Shown here piece after piece: positions 25,577 to 39,186 of a stretch of DNA of 64,000 bases. The stretch comes from Halictus rubicundus (taxonomy: Eukaryota; Arthropoda; Insecta; Hymenoptera; Halictidae). A program made the position numbers and the translations under genes. The notes below the pieces were generated by a model. The model was not told where the DNA came from. It did not search any database and saw only the letters and a list, made by a program, of their open reading frames with translations. Where the stretch lies: the NCBI RefSeq assembly GCF_050948215.1, contig NW_027488983.1, positions 102,227 to 166,226 on the forward strand, given 5' to 3'. Within the stretch, counting starts at the first letter, position 1. Every line of letters begins with the position of its first letter.

Positions 25577-28500
25577 TGGGATAGAGGATAGTATAGGATA
25601 GAGGATAGGATAGGATAGAGGATAGGATAGGACAGAGGATAGGATAGGGTAGAGGATAGGATACGATAGAGGATACGATAGGATAGGATAGAGAATAGGA
25701 TAGGATAGAGGATAGGACAGGACAGAGGATAGGATAGGATAGAGGATAGGATAGGATAGAGGATACGATAGGAATGAGGATAGGATAGAGAATAGGATAG
25801 GATAGAGGATAGGGGATTGGATCGGATACAGGATAGGAGACGATAGAGGATAGGATAGTATAGAGGATAGGATAGGATAGAGGATATGATAGGATAGAGG
25901 ATAGGATGGGATAGAGGATAGTATAGGATAGAGGATAGGATAGGATAGAGGATAGGATAGGATAGAGGATAGGATAGGATAGAGGATAGGATAGGATAGA
26001 GGATAGGATAGGATAGAGGATAGGATATGATAGAGGATAGGATAGGATAGAAGATAGGATAGGATAGATGATAGGATAGGATAGAGGATAGGATAAGATA
26101 GAGGATAAGATAGGATAGAGGATAGGATAGGATAGAGGATAGGATATGATAGAGGATAGGATAGGATAGAGGATAAGATAGGATAGAGGATAGGATAGAA
26201 TAGAGGATAGGATAGGATAGAGGATAGGATAGGATAGAGGATAGGATAGGATAGAGGATAGGATAGGATAGAGGATAGGATAGGATAGAGGATAGGATAG
26301 GATAGAGGATAGGATAGGATAGAGGATAGGATAGGATAGAGGATAGGATAGGATAGAGGATAGGATAGGATAGAGGATAGGATAGGATAGAGGATAGGAT
26401 AGGATAGAGGATAGGATAGGATAGAGGATAGGATAGGATAGAGGATAGGATAGGATAGAGGATAGGATAGGATAGAGGATAGGATAGGATACAGGATAGG
26501 ATAAGATTGAGGATAGGATAGAGGATAGGATAGTGGATAGGACAGAGGATAGGATAGGATAGAGGATAGGATAGGATAGAGGATACGATAGGAATGAGGA
26601 TAGGATAGAGAATAGGATAGGATAGAGGATAGGGGATTGGATCGGATACAGGATAGGAGACGATAGAGGATAGGATAGTATAGAGGATAGGATAGGATAG
26701 AGGATATGATAGGATAGAGGATAGGATGGGATAGAGGATAGTATAGGATAGAGGATAGGATAGGATAGAGGATAGGATAGGATAGAGGATAGGATAGGAT
26801 AGAGGATAGGAAAGGATAGAGGATAGGATAAGATAGAGGATAGGATAGAGAATATGATACGGTAGACGATAGGGGATTGGATCGGATACAGGATAGGAGG
26901 CGGTACAGGATAGGATATAATAGGATAGAGAATAGGAGAGGATAGAGGATAGGTTAGGATAGAGGATAGGATAGGATAGAGGATAGAATAGGGTAGAGGA
27001 TAGGATAGGATAGAGGATAGGATAGGATAGAGGATAGGATAGGATAGAGGATAGGAAAGGATAGAGGATAGGATAAGATAGAGGATAGGATAGGATAGAG
27101 GATAGGATAGGATAGAGGATAGGATAGGATAGAGGATAGGATAGGATAGAGGATAGGATAGGATAGAGGATAGGATAGGATAGAGGATAGGATAGGATAC
27201 AGGATAGGATAAGATTGAGGATAGGATAGAGGATATGATAGTGGATAGGACAGAGGATAGGATAGGATAGAGGATAGGATAGGATAGAGTATACGATAGG
27301 AATGAGGATAGGATAGAGAATAGGATAGGATAGAGGATAGGGGATTGGATCGGATACAGGATAGGAGACGATAGAGGATAGGATAGTATAGAGGATAGGA
27401 TAGGATAGAGGATATGATAGGATAGAGGATAGGATGGGATAGAGGATAGTATAGGATAGAGGATAGGATAGGATAGAGGATAGGATGGGATAGAGGATAG
27501 GATAGGATAGAGGATAGGAAAGGATAGAGGATAGGATAAGATAGAGGATAGGATAGAGAATATGATACGGTAGACGATAGGGGATTGGATCGGATACAGG
27601 ATAGGAGGCGGTACAGGATAGGATATAATAGGATAGAGAATAGGAGAGGATAGAGGATAGGTTAGGATAGAGGATAGGATAGGATAGAGGATAGAATAGG
27701 GTAGAGGATAGGATAGGATAGAGGATAGGATCGGATAGAGGATATGATAGGGGATTGGATAGGATAGAGGATAGGATAGGATAGAGGATAGGATAGGATA
27801 GAGGATAGGAAAGGATAGAGGATAGGATAAGATAGAAGATAGGATAGGATAGAGGATAGGATAGGATAGAGGATGGGATGGGATAGAGGATAGTATAGGA
27901 TAGAGGATAGGATAGGATAGAGGATAGGATAGGACAGAGGATAGGATAGGGTAGAGGATAGGATACGATAGAGGATACGATAGGATAGGATAGAGAATAG
28001 GATAGGATAGAGGATAGGACAGGACACAGGATAGGATAGGATAGAGGATAGGATAGGATAGAGGATACGATAGGAATGAGGATAGGATAGAGAATAGGAT
28101 AGGATAGAGGATAGGGGATTGGATCGGATACAGGATAGGAGACGATAGAGGATAGGATAGTATAGAGGATAGGATAGGATAGAGGATATGATAGGATAGA
28201 GGATAGGATGGGATAGAGGATAGTATAGGATAGAGGATAGGATAGGATAGAGGATAGGATAGGATAGAGGATAGGATAGGATAGAGGATAGGATAGGATA
28301 GAGGATAGGATAGGATAGAGGATAGGATATGATAGAGGATAGGATAGGATAGAAGATAGGATAGGATAGATGATAGGATAGGATAGAGGATAGGATAAGA
28401 TAGAGGATAAGATAGGATAGAGGATAGGATAGGATAGAGGATAGGATATGATAGAGGATAGGATAGGATAGAGGATAAGATAGGATAGAGGATAGGATAG

Positions 28501-31500
28501 AATAGAGGATAGGATAGGATAGAGGATAGGATAGGATAGAGGATAGGATAGGATAGAGGATAGGATAGGATAGAGGATAGGATAGGATAGAGGATAGGAT
28601 AGGATAGAGGATAGGATAGGATACAAGAGAGGATAGGATAGAGGTTAGGATAGGATAGAGGATAGGATAGGATAGAGGATAGGATAGGATAGAGGATAGG
28701 ATAGGATAGAGGATAGGATAGGATAGAGGATAGGATAGGATAGAGGATAGGATAGGATAGAGGATAGGATAGGATAGAGGATAGGATAGGATAGAGGATA
28801 GGATAGGATAGAGGATAGGATAGGATAGAGGATAGGATAGGATAGAGGATAGGATAGGATAGAGGATAGGATAGGATAGAGGATAGGATAAGATTGAGGA
28901 TAGGATAGAGGATAGGATAGTGGATAGGACAGAGGATAGGATACGATAGAGGATAGGATAGTATAGAGGATAGTATAGGATAGAGGATAGGATAGGATAG
29001 AGGAGAGGATAGGGTAGAGGATAGGATAGGATAGAGGATACGGTATGTTAGAGGATAGGAAAGAGGATAGGATATAATACAGTATAGGATAGGATTGAGT
29101 ATAGGATGGGATAGAGGATAGGATAGGGGATTGGATAGGATAGAGGATAGGATAGGATAGAGGATAGGATAGTATACAGAATAGGATAGGATAGAGGATA
29201 GGATATGATAGAGGATAGGATAGCATAGAGGATAGGATAGTATAGAGGATAGTATAGGATAGAGGATAGGATAGGATAGAGGATAGGATAGGATAGAGGA
29301 TAGGATAGGATAGAGGATAGGATAGGATAGAGGATAGGATAGGATAGAGGATAGGATAGGATAGAGGATAGGATAGGATAGAGGATAGGATAGGATAGAG
29401 GATAGGATAGGATAGAGGATAGGATAGGATAGAGGATAGGATAGGATAGAGGATAGGATAGGATAGAGGATACGATAGGAATGAGGATAGGATAGAGAAT
29501 AGGATAGGATAGAGGATAGGGGATTGGATCGGATACAGGATAGGAGACGATAGAGGATAGGAAAGGATAGAGGATAGGATAAGATAGAGGATAGGATAGG
29601 ATAGAGGATAGGATAGGATAGAGGATAGGATAGGATAGAGGATAGGATAGGATAGAGGATAGGATAGGATAGAGGATAGGATAGGATAGAGGATAGGATA
29701 GGATACAGGATAGGATAAGATTGAGGATAGGATAGAGGATAGGATAGTGGATAGGACAGAGGATAGGATAGGATAGAGGATAGGATAGGATAGAGGATAG
29801 GAAAGGATAGAGGATAGGATAAGATAGAGGATAGGATAGAGAATATGATACGGTAGACGATAGGGGATTGGATCGGATACAGGATAGGAGGCGGTACAGG
29901 ATAGGATATAATAGGATAGAGAATAGGAGAGGATAGAGGATAGGTTAGGATAGAGGATAGGATAGGATAGAGGATAGAATAGGGTAGAGGATAGGATAGG
30001 ATAGAGGATAGGATCGGATAGAGGATATGATAGGGGATTGGATAGGATAGAGGATAGGATAGGATAGAGGATAGGATAGGATAGAGGATAGGAAAGGATA
30101 GAGGATAGGATAAGATAGAGGATAGGATAGGATAGAGGATAGGATAGGATAGAGGATGGGATGGGATAGAGGATAGTATAGGATAGAGGATAGGATAGGA
30201 TAGAGGATAGGATAGGACAGAGGATAGGATAGGGTAGAGGATAGGATACGATAGAGGATACGATAGGATAGGATAGAGAATAGGATAGGATAGAGGATAG
30301 GACAGGACAGAGGATAGGATAGGATAGAGGATAGGATAGGATAGAGGATACGATAGGAATGAGGATAGGATAGAGAATAGGATAGGATAGAGGATAGGGG
30401 ATTGGATCGGATACAGGATAGGAGACGATAGAGGATAGGATAGTGTAGAGGATAGGATAGGATAGAGGATATGATAGGATAGAGGATAGGATGGGATAGA
30501 GGATAGTATAGGATAGAGGATAGGATAGGATAGAGGATAGGATAGGATAGAGGATAGGATAGGATAGAGGATAGGATAGGATAGAGGATAGGATAGGATA
30601 GAGGATAGGATAGGATAGAGGATAGGATATGATAGAGGATAGGATAGGATAGAAGATAGGATAGGATAGATGATAGGATAGGATAGAGGATAGGATAAGA
30701 TAGAGGATAAGATAGGATAGAGGATAGGATAGGATAGAGGATAGGATATGATAGAGGATAGGATAGGATAGAGGATAAGATAGGATAGAGGATAGGATAG
30801 AATAGAGGATAGGATAGGATAGAGGATAGGATAGGATAGAGGATAGGATAGGATAGAGGATAGGATAGGATAGAGGATAGGATAGGATAGAGGATAGGAT
30901 AGGATAGAGGATAGGATAGGATACAAGAGAGGATAGGATAGAGGTTAGGATAGGATAGAGGATAGGATAGGATAGAGGATAGGATAGGATAGAGGATAGG
31001 ATAGGATAGAGGATAGGATAGGATAGAGGATAGGATAGGATAGAGGATAGGATAGGATAGAGGATAGGATAGGATAGAGGATACGGTATGTTAGAGGATA
31101 GGAAAGAGGATAGGATATAATACAGTATAGGATAGGATTGAGTATAGGATGGGATAGAGGATAGGATAGGGGATTGGATAGGATAGAGGATAGGATAGGA
31201 TAGAGGATAGGATAGTATACAGAATAGGATAGGATAGAGGATAGGATATGATAGAGGATAGGATAGCATAGAGGATAGGATAGTATAGAGGATAGTATAG
31301 GATAGAGGATAGGATAGGATAGAGGATAGGATAGGATAGAGGATAGGATAGGATAGTGGATAGTATAGGATAGAGGATAGGATAACATAGAGGATAGGAT
31401 AGTATAGAGGATAGTATAGGATAGAGGATAGGATAGGATAGAGGATCGGATAGGATAGAGGATAGGATAGGATAGAGGATAGGATATGATAGAGGATAGG

Positions 31501-32819
31501 ATAGGATAGAGGATAGGATAGGATAGAAGATAGGATAGGATAGATGATAGGATAGGATAGAGGATAGGATAGGATAGAGGATAGGATATGATAGAGGATA
31601 GGATAACATAGAGGATAGGATAGTATAGAGGATAGTATAGGATAGAGGATAGGATAGGATAGAGGATAGGATAGGATAGAGGATAGGATAGGATAGAGGA
31701 TAGGTTAGGATAGAGGATAGGATAGGATAGAGGATAGAATAGGGTAGAGGATAGGATAGGATAGAGGATAGGATCGGATAGAGGATATGATAGGGGATTG
31801 GATAGGATAGAGGATAGGATAGGATAGAGGATAGGATATGATAGAGGATAGGATAGGATAGAAGATAGGATAGGATAGAGGATAGGATAGGGTCGAGGAT
31901 AGGATAGGATAGATGATAGGATAGGATAGAGGATAGGATATGATAGAGGATAGGATAGGATAGAGGATAGGATAGTATAGAGGATAGTATAGGATAGAGG
32001 ATAGGATAGAATAGAGGAGAGGATAGGATAGAGGATAGGATAGGATAGAGGATAGGATAGGATAGAGGATAGGATAGGATAGAGGATATTATAGGGTAGA
32101 GGATAGGATAGGATAGAGGATAGGATAGAATAGAGGATAGGATAGGATAGAGGATAGGATAGGATAGAGGATAGGATAAGATAGAGGATAGGATAGGATA
32201 GAGGATAGGATAGGATAGAGGCTAGGGTAGGATAGAGGATAGGATAGGATAGAGGATAGGATTGGATAGAGGATATCATAGGGGATTGGATAGGATAGAT
32301 GATAGGAGACGATAGAGGATAGGATAGGATAGAGGATAGGATAGGATAGATGATATTATAGGAAAGAGGAAAGGACATGATAGAGGATAGGATAGGACAG
32401 AGGATTGGATAGGATAGAGGATAGGATAGAGAATATGATACGGTAGACGATAGGGGATTGGATCGGATACAGGATAGGAGGCGGTACAGGATAGGATATA
32501 ATAGGATAGAGAATGGGTTAGGATAGAGGATAGGTTAGGATAGAGGATAGGATAGGATAGAGGATAGAATGGGGTAGAGGATAGGATAGGATAGAGGATA
32601 GGTTAGGATAGAGGATAGGATAGTATAGAGGATAGAATAGGGTAGAGGATAGGATAGGATAGAGGATAGGATCGGATAGAGGATATGATAGGGGATTGGA
32701 TAGGATAGAGGATAGGATAGGATAGAGGATAGGATATGATAGAGGATAGGATAGGATAGAAGATAGGATAGGATAGATGATAGGATAGGATAGAGGATAG
32801 GATAGGATAGAGGATAGGA
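25577..32819. repeat. 7,243-bp tandem duplication, copy 2
   Basis: This copy repeats the preceding 7,243 bp in register, with the same unit counts and the same variants. It stops matching a would-be third copy at about 32,820, where the sequence keeps canonical GATAGGATAGG instead of GATGGGATAG. The period is 426 canonical units plus 1 bp, so it is not a multiple of 17. Either the duplication is recent or the two copies are an assembly artefact; the sequence alone cannot separate these. Confidence 0.93.
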
Positions 32820-33160
32820 TAGGATAGAGGATAGGATAGGATAGAGGATAGGATAGTGTAGAGGATAGTATAGGATAGAGGATAGGATAGGATAGAGGAG
32901 AGGATAGGATAGAGGATAGGATAGGATAGAGGATAGGATAGGATAGAGGATAGGATAGGATAGAGGATAGGATAGGATAGAGGATAGGATAGGATAGAGG
33001 AAAGGATAGGATAGAGGATAGGATAGGATAGAGGATAGGATCGGATAGAGGATAGGATATGATAGAGGATAGGATAGCATAGAGGATAGGATAGTATAGA
33101 GGATAGTATAGGATAGAGGATAGGATAGGATAGAGGATAGGATAGGATAGAGGATAGGAT
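31740..33160. repeat. About 3-kb-offset repeat, left member
   Basis: From about 32,237 to 33,160 this matches 35,237-36,160 at an offset of exactly 3,000 bp. Only two differences were noticed: GAATGGGTTAGG against GAATAGGATAGG near 32,512, and GGAAAGG against GGAGAGG near 33,001. Upstream of 32,237 the offset is 3,017 bp (for example GGGTCGAGG at 31,891 and 34,908), so one 17-bp unit differs between the members. The left end overlaps copy 2 of the 7,243-bp duplication. Confidence 0.88.
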
Positions 33161-34756
33161 ATGATAGAGGATAGGATAGGATAGAAGATAGGATAGGATA
33201 GATGATAGGATAGGATAGAGGATAGGATAAGATAGAGGATAAGATAGGATAGAGGATAGGATAGGATAGAGGATAGGATATGATAGAGGATAGGATAGGA
33301 TAGAGGATAAGATAGGATAGAGGATAGGATAGAATAGAGGATAGGATAGGATAGAGGATAGGATAGGATAGAGGATAGGATAGGATAGAGGATAGGATAG
33401 GATAGAGGATAGGATAGGATAGAGGATAGGATAGGATAGAGGATAGGATAGGATACAAGAGAGGATAGGATAGAGGTTAGGATAGGATAGAGGATAGGAT
33501 AGGATAGAGGATAGGATAGGATAGAGGATAGGATAGGATAGAGGATAGGATAGGATAGAGGATAGGATAGGATAGAGGATAGGATAGGATAGAGGATAGG
33601 ATAGGATAGAGGATAGGATAGGATAGAGGATAGGATAGGATAGAGGATAGGATAGGATACAGGATAGGATAAGATTGAGGATAGGATAGAGGATAGGATA
33701 GTGGATAGGACAGAGGATAGGATACGATAGAGGATAGGATAGTATAGAGGATAGTATAGGATAGAGGATAGGATAGGATAGAGGAGAGGATAGGGTAGAG
33801 GATAGGATAGGATAGAGGATACGGTATGTTAGAGGATAGGAAAGAGGATAGGATATAATACAGTATAGGATAGGATTGAGTATAGGATGGGATAGAGGAT
33901 AGGATAGGGGATTGGATAGGATAGAGGATAGGATAGGATAGAGGATAGGATAGTATACAGAATAGGATAGGATAGAGGATAGGATATGATAGAGGATAGG
34001 ATAGCATAGAGGATAGGATAGTATAGAGGATAGTATAGGATAGAGGATAGGATAGGATAGAGGATAGGATAGGATAGAGGATAGGATAGGATAGTGGATA
34101 GTATAGGATAGAGGATAGGATAACATAGAGGATAGGATAGTATAGAGGATAGTATAGGATAGAGGATAGGATAGGATAGAGGATCGGATAGGATAGAGGA
34201 TAGGATAGGATAGAGGATAGGATATGATAGAGGATAGGATAGGATAGAGGATAGGATAGGATAGAAGATAGGATAGGATAGATGATAGGATAGGATAGAG
34301 GATAGGATAGGATAGAGGATAGGATATGATAGAGGATAGGATAACATAGAGGATAGGATAGTATAGAGGATACTATAGGATAGAGGATAGGATAGGATAG
34401 AGGATAGGATAGGATAGAGGATAGGATAGGATAGAGGATAGGATAGGATAGAGGATAGGATAGGATAGATGATATTGTAGGAAAGAGGAAAGGATATGAT
34501 AGAGGATAGGATAGGACAGAGGATTGGATAGGATAGAGGATAGGATAGAGAATATGATACGGTAGACGATAGGGGATTGGATCGGATACAGGATAGGAGG
34601 CGGTACAGGATAGGATATAATAGGATAGAGAATAGGATAGGATAGAGGATAGGTTAGGATAGAGGATAGGATAGGATAGAGGATAGAATGGGGTAGAGGA
34701 TAGGATAGGATAGAGGATAGGTTAGGATAGAGGATAGGATAGGATAGAGGACAGAA
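33161..34756. repeat. Segment related to 21-22 kb and 28-29 kb: pure run, C' marker, GATAACATAG
   Basis: The order is GATATGATAG and GATAAGATAG units, ACAAGAGAGG near 33,454, a long near-pure run to about 33,655, GATAAGATTGAGG, the C' marker (GATACGGTATGTT at about 33,821), AGTATACAGAATAGG near 33,951, and the GATAGCATAG to GATAACATAG series. It then passes into a B cassette at about 34,558. The same order is seen at the start of the window and around 21.4-22 kb and 28.6-29.3 kb, with differing numbers of pure units. Confidence 0.8.
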
Positions 34757-36160
34757 TAGGGTAGAGGATAGGATAGGATAGAGGATAGGATCGGATAGAG
34801 GATATGATAGGGGATTGGATAGGATAGAGGATAGGATAGGATAGAGGATAGGATATGATAGAGGATAGGATAGGATAGAAGATAGGATAGGATAGAGGAT
34901 AGGATAGGGTCGAGGATAGGATAGGATACATGATAGGATAGGATAGAGGATAGGATATGATAGAGGATAGGATAGGATAGAGGATAGGATAGTATAGAGG
35001 ATAGTATAGGATAGAGGATAGGATAGAATAGAGGAGAGGATAGGATAGAGGATAGGATAGGATAGAGGATAGGATAGGATAGAGGATAGGATAGGATAGA
35101 GGATATTATAGGGTAGAGGATAGGATAGGATAGAGGATAGGATAGAATAGAGGATAGGATAGGATAGAGGATAGGATAGGATAGAGGATAGGATAAGATA
35201 GAGGATAGGATAGGATAGAGGATAGGATAGGATAGAGGCTAGGGTAGGATAGAGGATAGGATTGGATAGAGGATATCATAGGGGATTGGATAGGATAGAT
35301 GATAGGAGACGATAGAGGATAGGATAGGATAGAGGATAGGATAGGATAGATGATATTATAGGAAAGAGGAAAGGACATGATAGAGGATAGGATAGGACAG
35401 AGGATTGGATAGGATAGAGGATAGGATAGAGAATATGATACGGTAGACGATAGGGGATTGGATCGGATACAGGATAGGAGGCGGTACAGGATAGGATATA
35501 ATAGGATAGAGAATAGGATAGGATAGAGGATAGGTTAGGATAGAGGATAGGATAGGATAGAGGATAGAATGGGGTAGAGGATAGGATAGGATAGAGGATA
35601 GGTTAGGATAGAGGATAGGATAGTATAGAGGATAGAATAGGGTAGAGGATAGGATAGGATAGAGGATAGGATCGGATAGAGGATATGATAGGGGATTGGA
35701 TAGGATAGAGGATAGGATAGGATAGAGGATAGGATATGATAGAGGATAGGATAGGATAGAAGATAGGATAGGATAGATGATAGGATAGGATAGAGGATAG
35801 GATAGGATAGAGGATAGGATAGGATAGAGGATAGGATAGGATAGAGGATAGGATAGTGTAGAGGATAGTATAGGATAGAGGATAGGATAGGATAGAGGAG
35901 AGGATAGGATAGAGGATAGGATAGGATAGAGGATAGGATAGGATAGAGGATAGGATAGGATAGAGGATAGGATAGGATAGAGGATAGGATAGGATAGAGG
36001 AGAGGATAGGATAGAGGATAGGATAGGATAGAGGATAGGATCGGATAGAGGATAGGATATGATAGAGGATAGGATAGCATAGAGGATAGGATAGTATAGA
36101 GGATAGTATAGGATAGAGGATAGGATAGGATAGAGGATAGGATAGGATAGAGGATAGGAT
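34757..36160. repeat. About 3-kb-offset repeat, right member
   Basis: This is the counterpart of 31,740-33,160. It has GGGTCGAGG at 34,908, GATATC at 35,272-35,277, a B cassette at about 35,439, GATAGTGTAG near 35,854 and GATAGCATAG near 36,073. It diverges after 36,160, where it reads GATAGTGGATAG and the left member reads GATATGATAG. Confidence 0.88.
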
Positions 36161-37584
36161 AGGATAGTGGATAGTATAGGATAGAGGATAGGATAACATA
36201 GAGGATAGGATAGTATAGAGGATAGTATAGGATAGAGGATAGGATAGGATAGAGGATCGGATAGGATAGAGGATAGGATAGGATAGAGGATAGGATATGA
36301 TAGTGGATAGGATAGGATAGAGGATAGGATAGTATAGAGGATAGTATAGGATAGAGGATAGGATAGGATAGAGGAGAGGATAGGATTGAGGATAGGATAG
36401 GATAGAGGATAGGATAGGATAGAGGATAGGATAGGATAGAGGATAGGATAGGATAGATGACAGGATAGGATAGAGGATAGGATAGGATAGAGGATACGAT
36501 AGGATAGAGGATAGGACAGGATAGAGGATAGAATAGGATAGAGGATAGGATAGGATAGAGGATAGGATAGGATAGAGGATAGGATAGGATAGAGGATAGG
36601 ATAGGATAGAGGATAGGATAGGATAGAGGATAGGATAGGATAGAGGATAGGATAGGATAGAGGATAGGATAGGATAGAGGATAGGATAGGATAGATGACA
36701 GGATAGGATAGAGGATAGGATAGGATAGAGGATACGATAGGATAGAGGATAGGACAGGATAGAGGATAGGATAGGATAGAGGATAGGATAGGATAGAGGA
36801 TAGGATAGGATAGAGGATAGGATAGGATAGAGGATAGGATAGGATAGAGGATAGGATAGGATAGAGGATAGGATAGGATAGAGGATAGGATAGGATAGAG
36901 GATAGGATAGGATAGAGGATAGGATAGGATAGAGGACAGGATAGGATAGAGGATAGGATAGGATAGAGGATAGGATAGGATAGAGGATAGGATAGGATAG
37001 AGGATAGGATAGGATAGAGGATAGGATAGGATAGAGCATAGGATAGGATGGAGGATACGATATAATAGAGGATACGATAATAGATAGGATAGGATAGGAT
37101 AGAGGATAGGATAGGATAGAGGATAGGATAGGATAGAGGATAGGATAGGATAGAGGATAGGATATGATAGAGGATAGGATAGGATAGAGGATAGGATAGT
37201 ATAGAGGATAGTATAGGATAGAGGATAGGATAGAATAGAGGAGAGGATAGGATAGAGGATAGGATAGGATAGAGGATAGGATAGGATAGAGGATAGGATA
37301 GGATAGAGGATATTATAGGGTAGAGGATAGGATAGGATAGAGGATACGATATGATAGAGGATAGGAAAGAGGATAGGATATAATACAGTATAGGATAGGA
37401 TTGAGTATAGGATGGGATAGAGGATAGGATAGGATAGGATAGATGATAGGATAGGATAGAGGATAGGATAAGATAGAGGATAGGATAGGATAGATGCTAT
37501 TATAGGAAAGAGGAAAGGATATGATAGAGGATACGATATTGTAGAGGATAGGATAGGATAGAGGATAGGATAGGATAGAGGATA
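36161..37584. repeat. Near-pure satellite, first full D marker, and C marker
   Basis: GATGACAGG, GATACGATAGG and GGACAGG units occur near 36,460-36,520 and again near 36,694-36,755, about 235 bp apart, with almost pure 17-bp units between and after them to 37,030. A complete D marker (GAGCATAGG, GATGGAGGATACGATATAAT, GATACGATAATAGATAGG) lies at about 37,034-37,085; elsewhere it is typical only of the last 17 kb. A C marker follows at about 37,309-37,410. Confidence 0.8.
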
Positions 37585-38385
37585 GGATAGGATAGAGGAT
37601 AGGATAGAATAGAGGATAGGATAGGATAGAGGATAGGATAGGATAGAGGATAGGATAAGATAGAGGATAGGATAGGATAGAGGATAGGATAGGATAGAGG
37701 CTAGGATAGGATAGAGGATAGGATAGGATAGAGGATAGGATTGGATAGAGGATATCATAGGGGATTGGATAGGATAAATGATAGGAGACGATAGAGGATA
37801 GGATAGGATAGAGGATAGGATAGGATAGATGATATTATAGGAAAGAGGAAAGGATATGATAGAGGATACGATATTATAGAGGATAGGATAGGACAGAGGA
37901 TTGGATAGGATAGAGGATAGGATAGAGAATATGATACGGTAGACGATAGGGGATTGGATCGGATACAGGATAGGAGGCGGTACAGGATAGGATATAATAG
38001 GATAGAGAATAGGAGAGGATAGAGGATAGGTTAGGATAGAGGATAGGATAGGATAGAGGATAGAATAGGGTAGAGGATAGGATAGGATAGAGGATAGGAT
38101 CGGATAGAGGATATGATAGGGGATTGGATAGGATAGAGGATAGGATAGGATAGAGGATAGGATAGGATAGAGGATAGGAAAGGATAGAGGATAGGATAAG
38201 ATAGAGGATAGGATAGGATAGAGGATAGGATAGGATAGAGGATGGGATGGGATAGAGGATAGTATAGGATAGAGGATAGGATAGGATAGAGGATAGGATA
38301 GGATAGAGGATAGGATAGGGTAGAGGATAGGATACGATAGAGGATACGATAGGATAGGATAGAGAATAGGATAGGATAGAGGATA
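37585..38385. repeat. 801-bp tandem duplication, copy 1
   Basis: It runs GAATAGAGG (37,606), GAGGCTAGG (37,697), GATATC (37,751-37,756), B cassette (from 37,933), GGTTAGG, GGATCGG, GATGGGATGGG (38,241), paired GATACGATAG units and GAGAATAGG. Each of these recurs 801 bp downstream. Edges are estimated from the first and last matching variants. Confidence 0.92.
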
Positions 38386-39186
38386 GGATAGGATAGAGGA
38401 TAGGATAGAATAGAGGATAGGATAGGATAGAGGATAGGATAGGATAGAGGATAGGATAAGATAGAGGATAGGATAGGATAGAGGATAGGATAGGATAGAG
38501 GCTAGGATAGGATAGAGGATAGGATAGGATAGAGGATAGGATTGGATAGAGGATATCATAGGGGATTGGATAGGATAAATGATAGGAGACGATAGAGGAT
38601 AGGATAGGATAGAGGATAGGATAGGATAGATGATATTATAGGAAAGAGGAAAGGATATGATAGAGGATACGATATTATAGAGGATAGGATAGGACAGAGG
38701 ATTGGATAGGATAGAGGATAGGATAGAGAATATGATACGGTAGACGATAGGGGATTGGATCGGATACAGGATAGGAGGCGGTACAGGATAGGATATAATA
38801 GGATAGAGAATAGGAGAGGATAGAGGATAGGTTAGGATAGAGGATAGGATAGGATAGAGGATAGAATAGGGTAGAGGATAGGATAGGATAGAGGATAGGA
38901 TCGGATAGAGGATATGATAGGGGATTGGATAGGATAGAGGATAGGATAGGATAGAGGATAGGATAGGATAGAGGATAGGAAAGGATAGAGGATAGGATAA
39001 GATAGAGGATAGGATAGGATAGAGGATAGGATAGGATAGAGGATGGGATGGGATAGAGGATAGTATAGGATAGAGGATAGTATAGGATAGAGGATAGGAT
39101 AGGATAGAGGATAGGATAGGGTAGAGGATAGGATACGATAGAGGATACGATAGGATAGGATAGAGAATAGGATAGGATAGAGGATA
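38386..39186. repeat. 801-bp tandem duplication, copy 2
   Basis: It is in register with copy 1: GAATAGAGG at 38,407, GAGGCTAGG at 38,498, GATATC at 38,552-38,557, B cassette from 38,734, GATGGGATGGG at 39,042. One difference was noticed near 39,078 (GATAGTATAGG in place of GATAGGATAGG). The period of 801 bp is 47 units plus 2 bp. Confidence 0.92.

Noticed and set aside
18334..32819. Inverted repeats or a palindrome organising the array
   Set aside because: All duplications found are direct. I saw no reverse-complement (CTATCC-rich) stretch on the + strand anywhere in the window.
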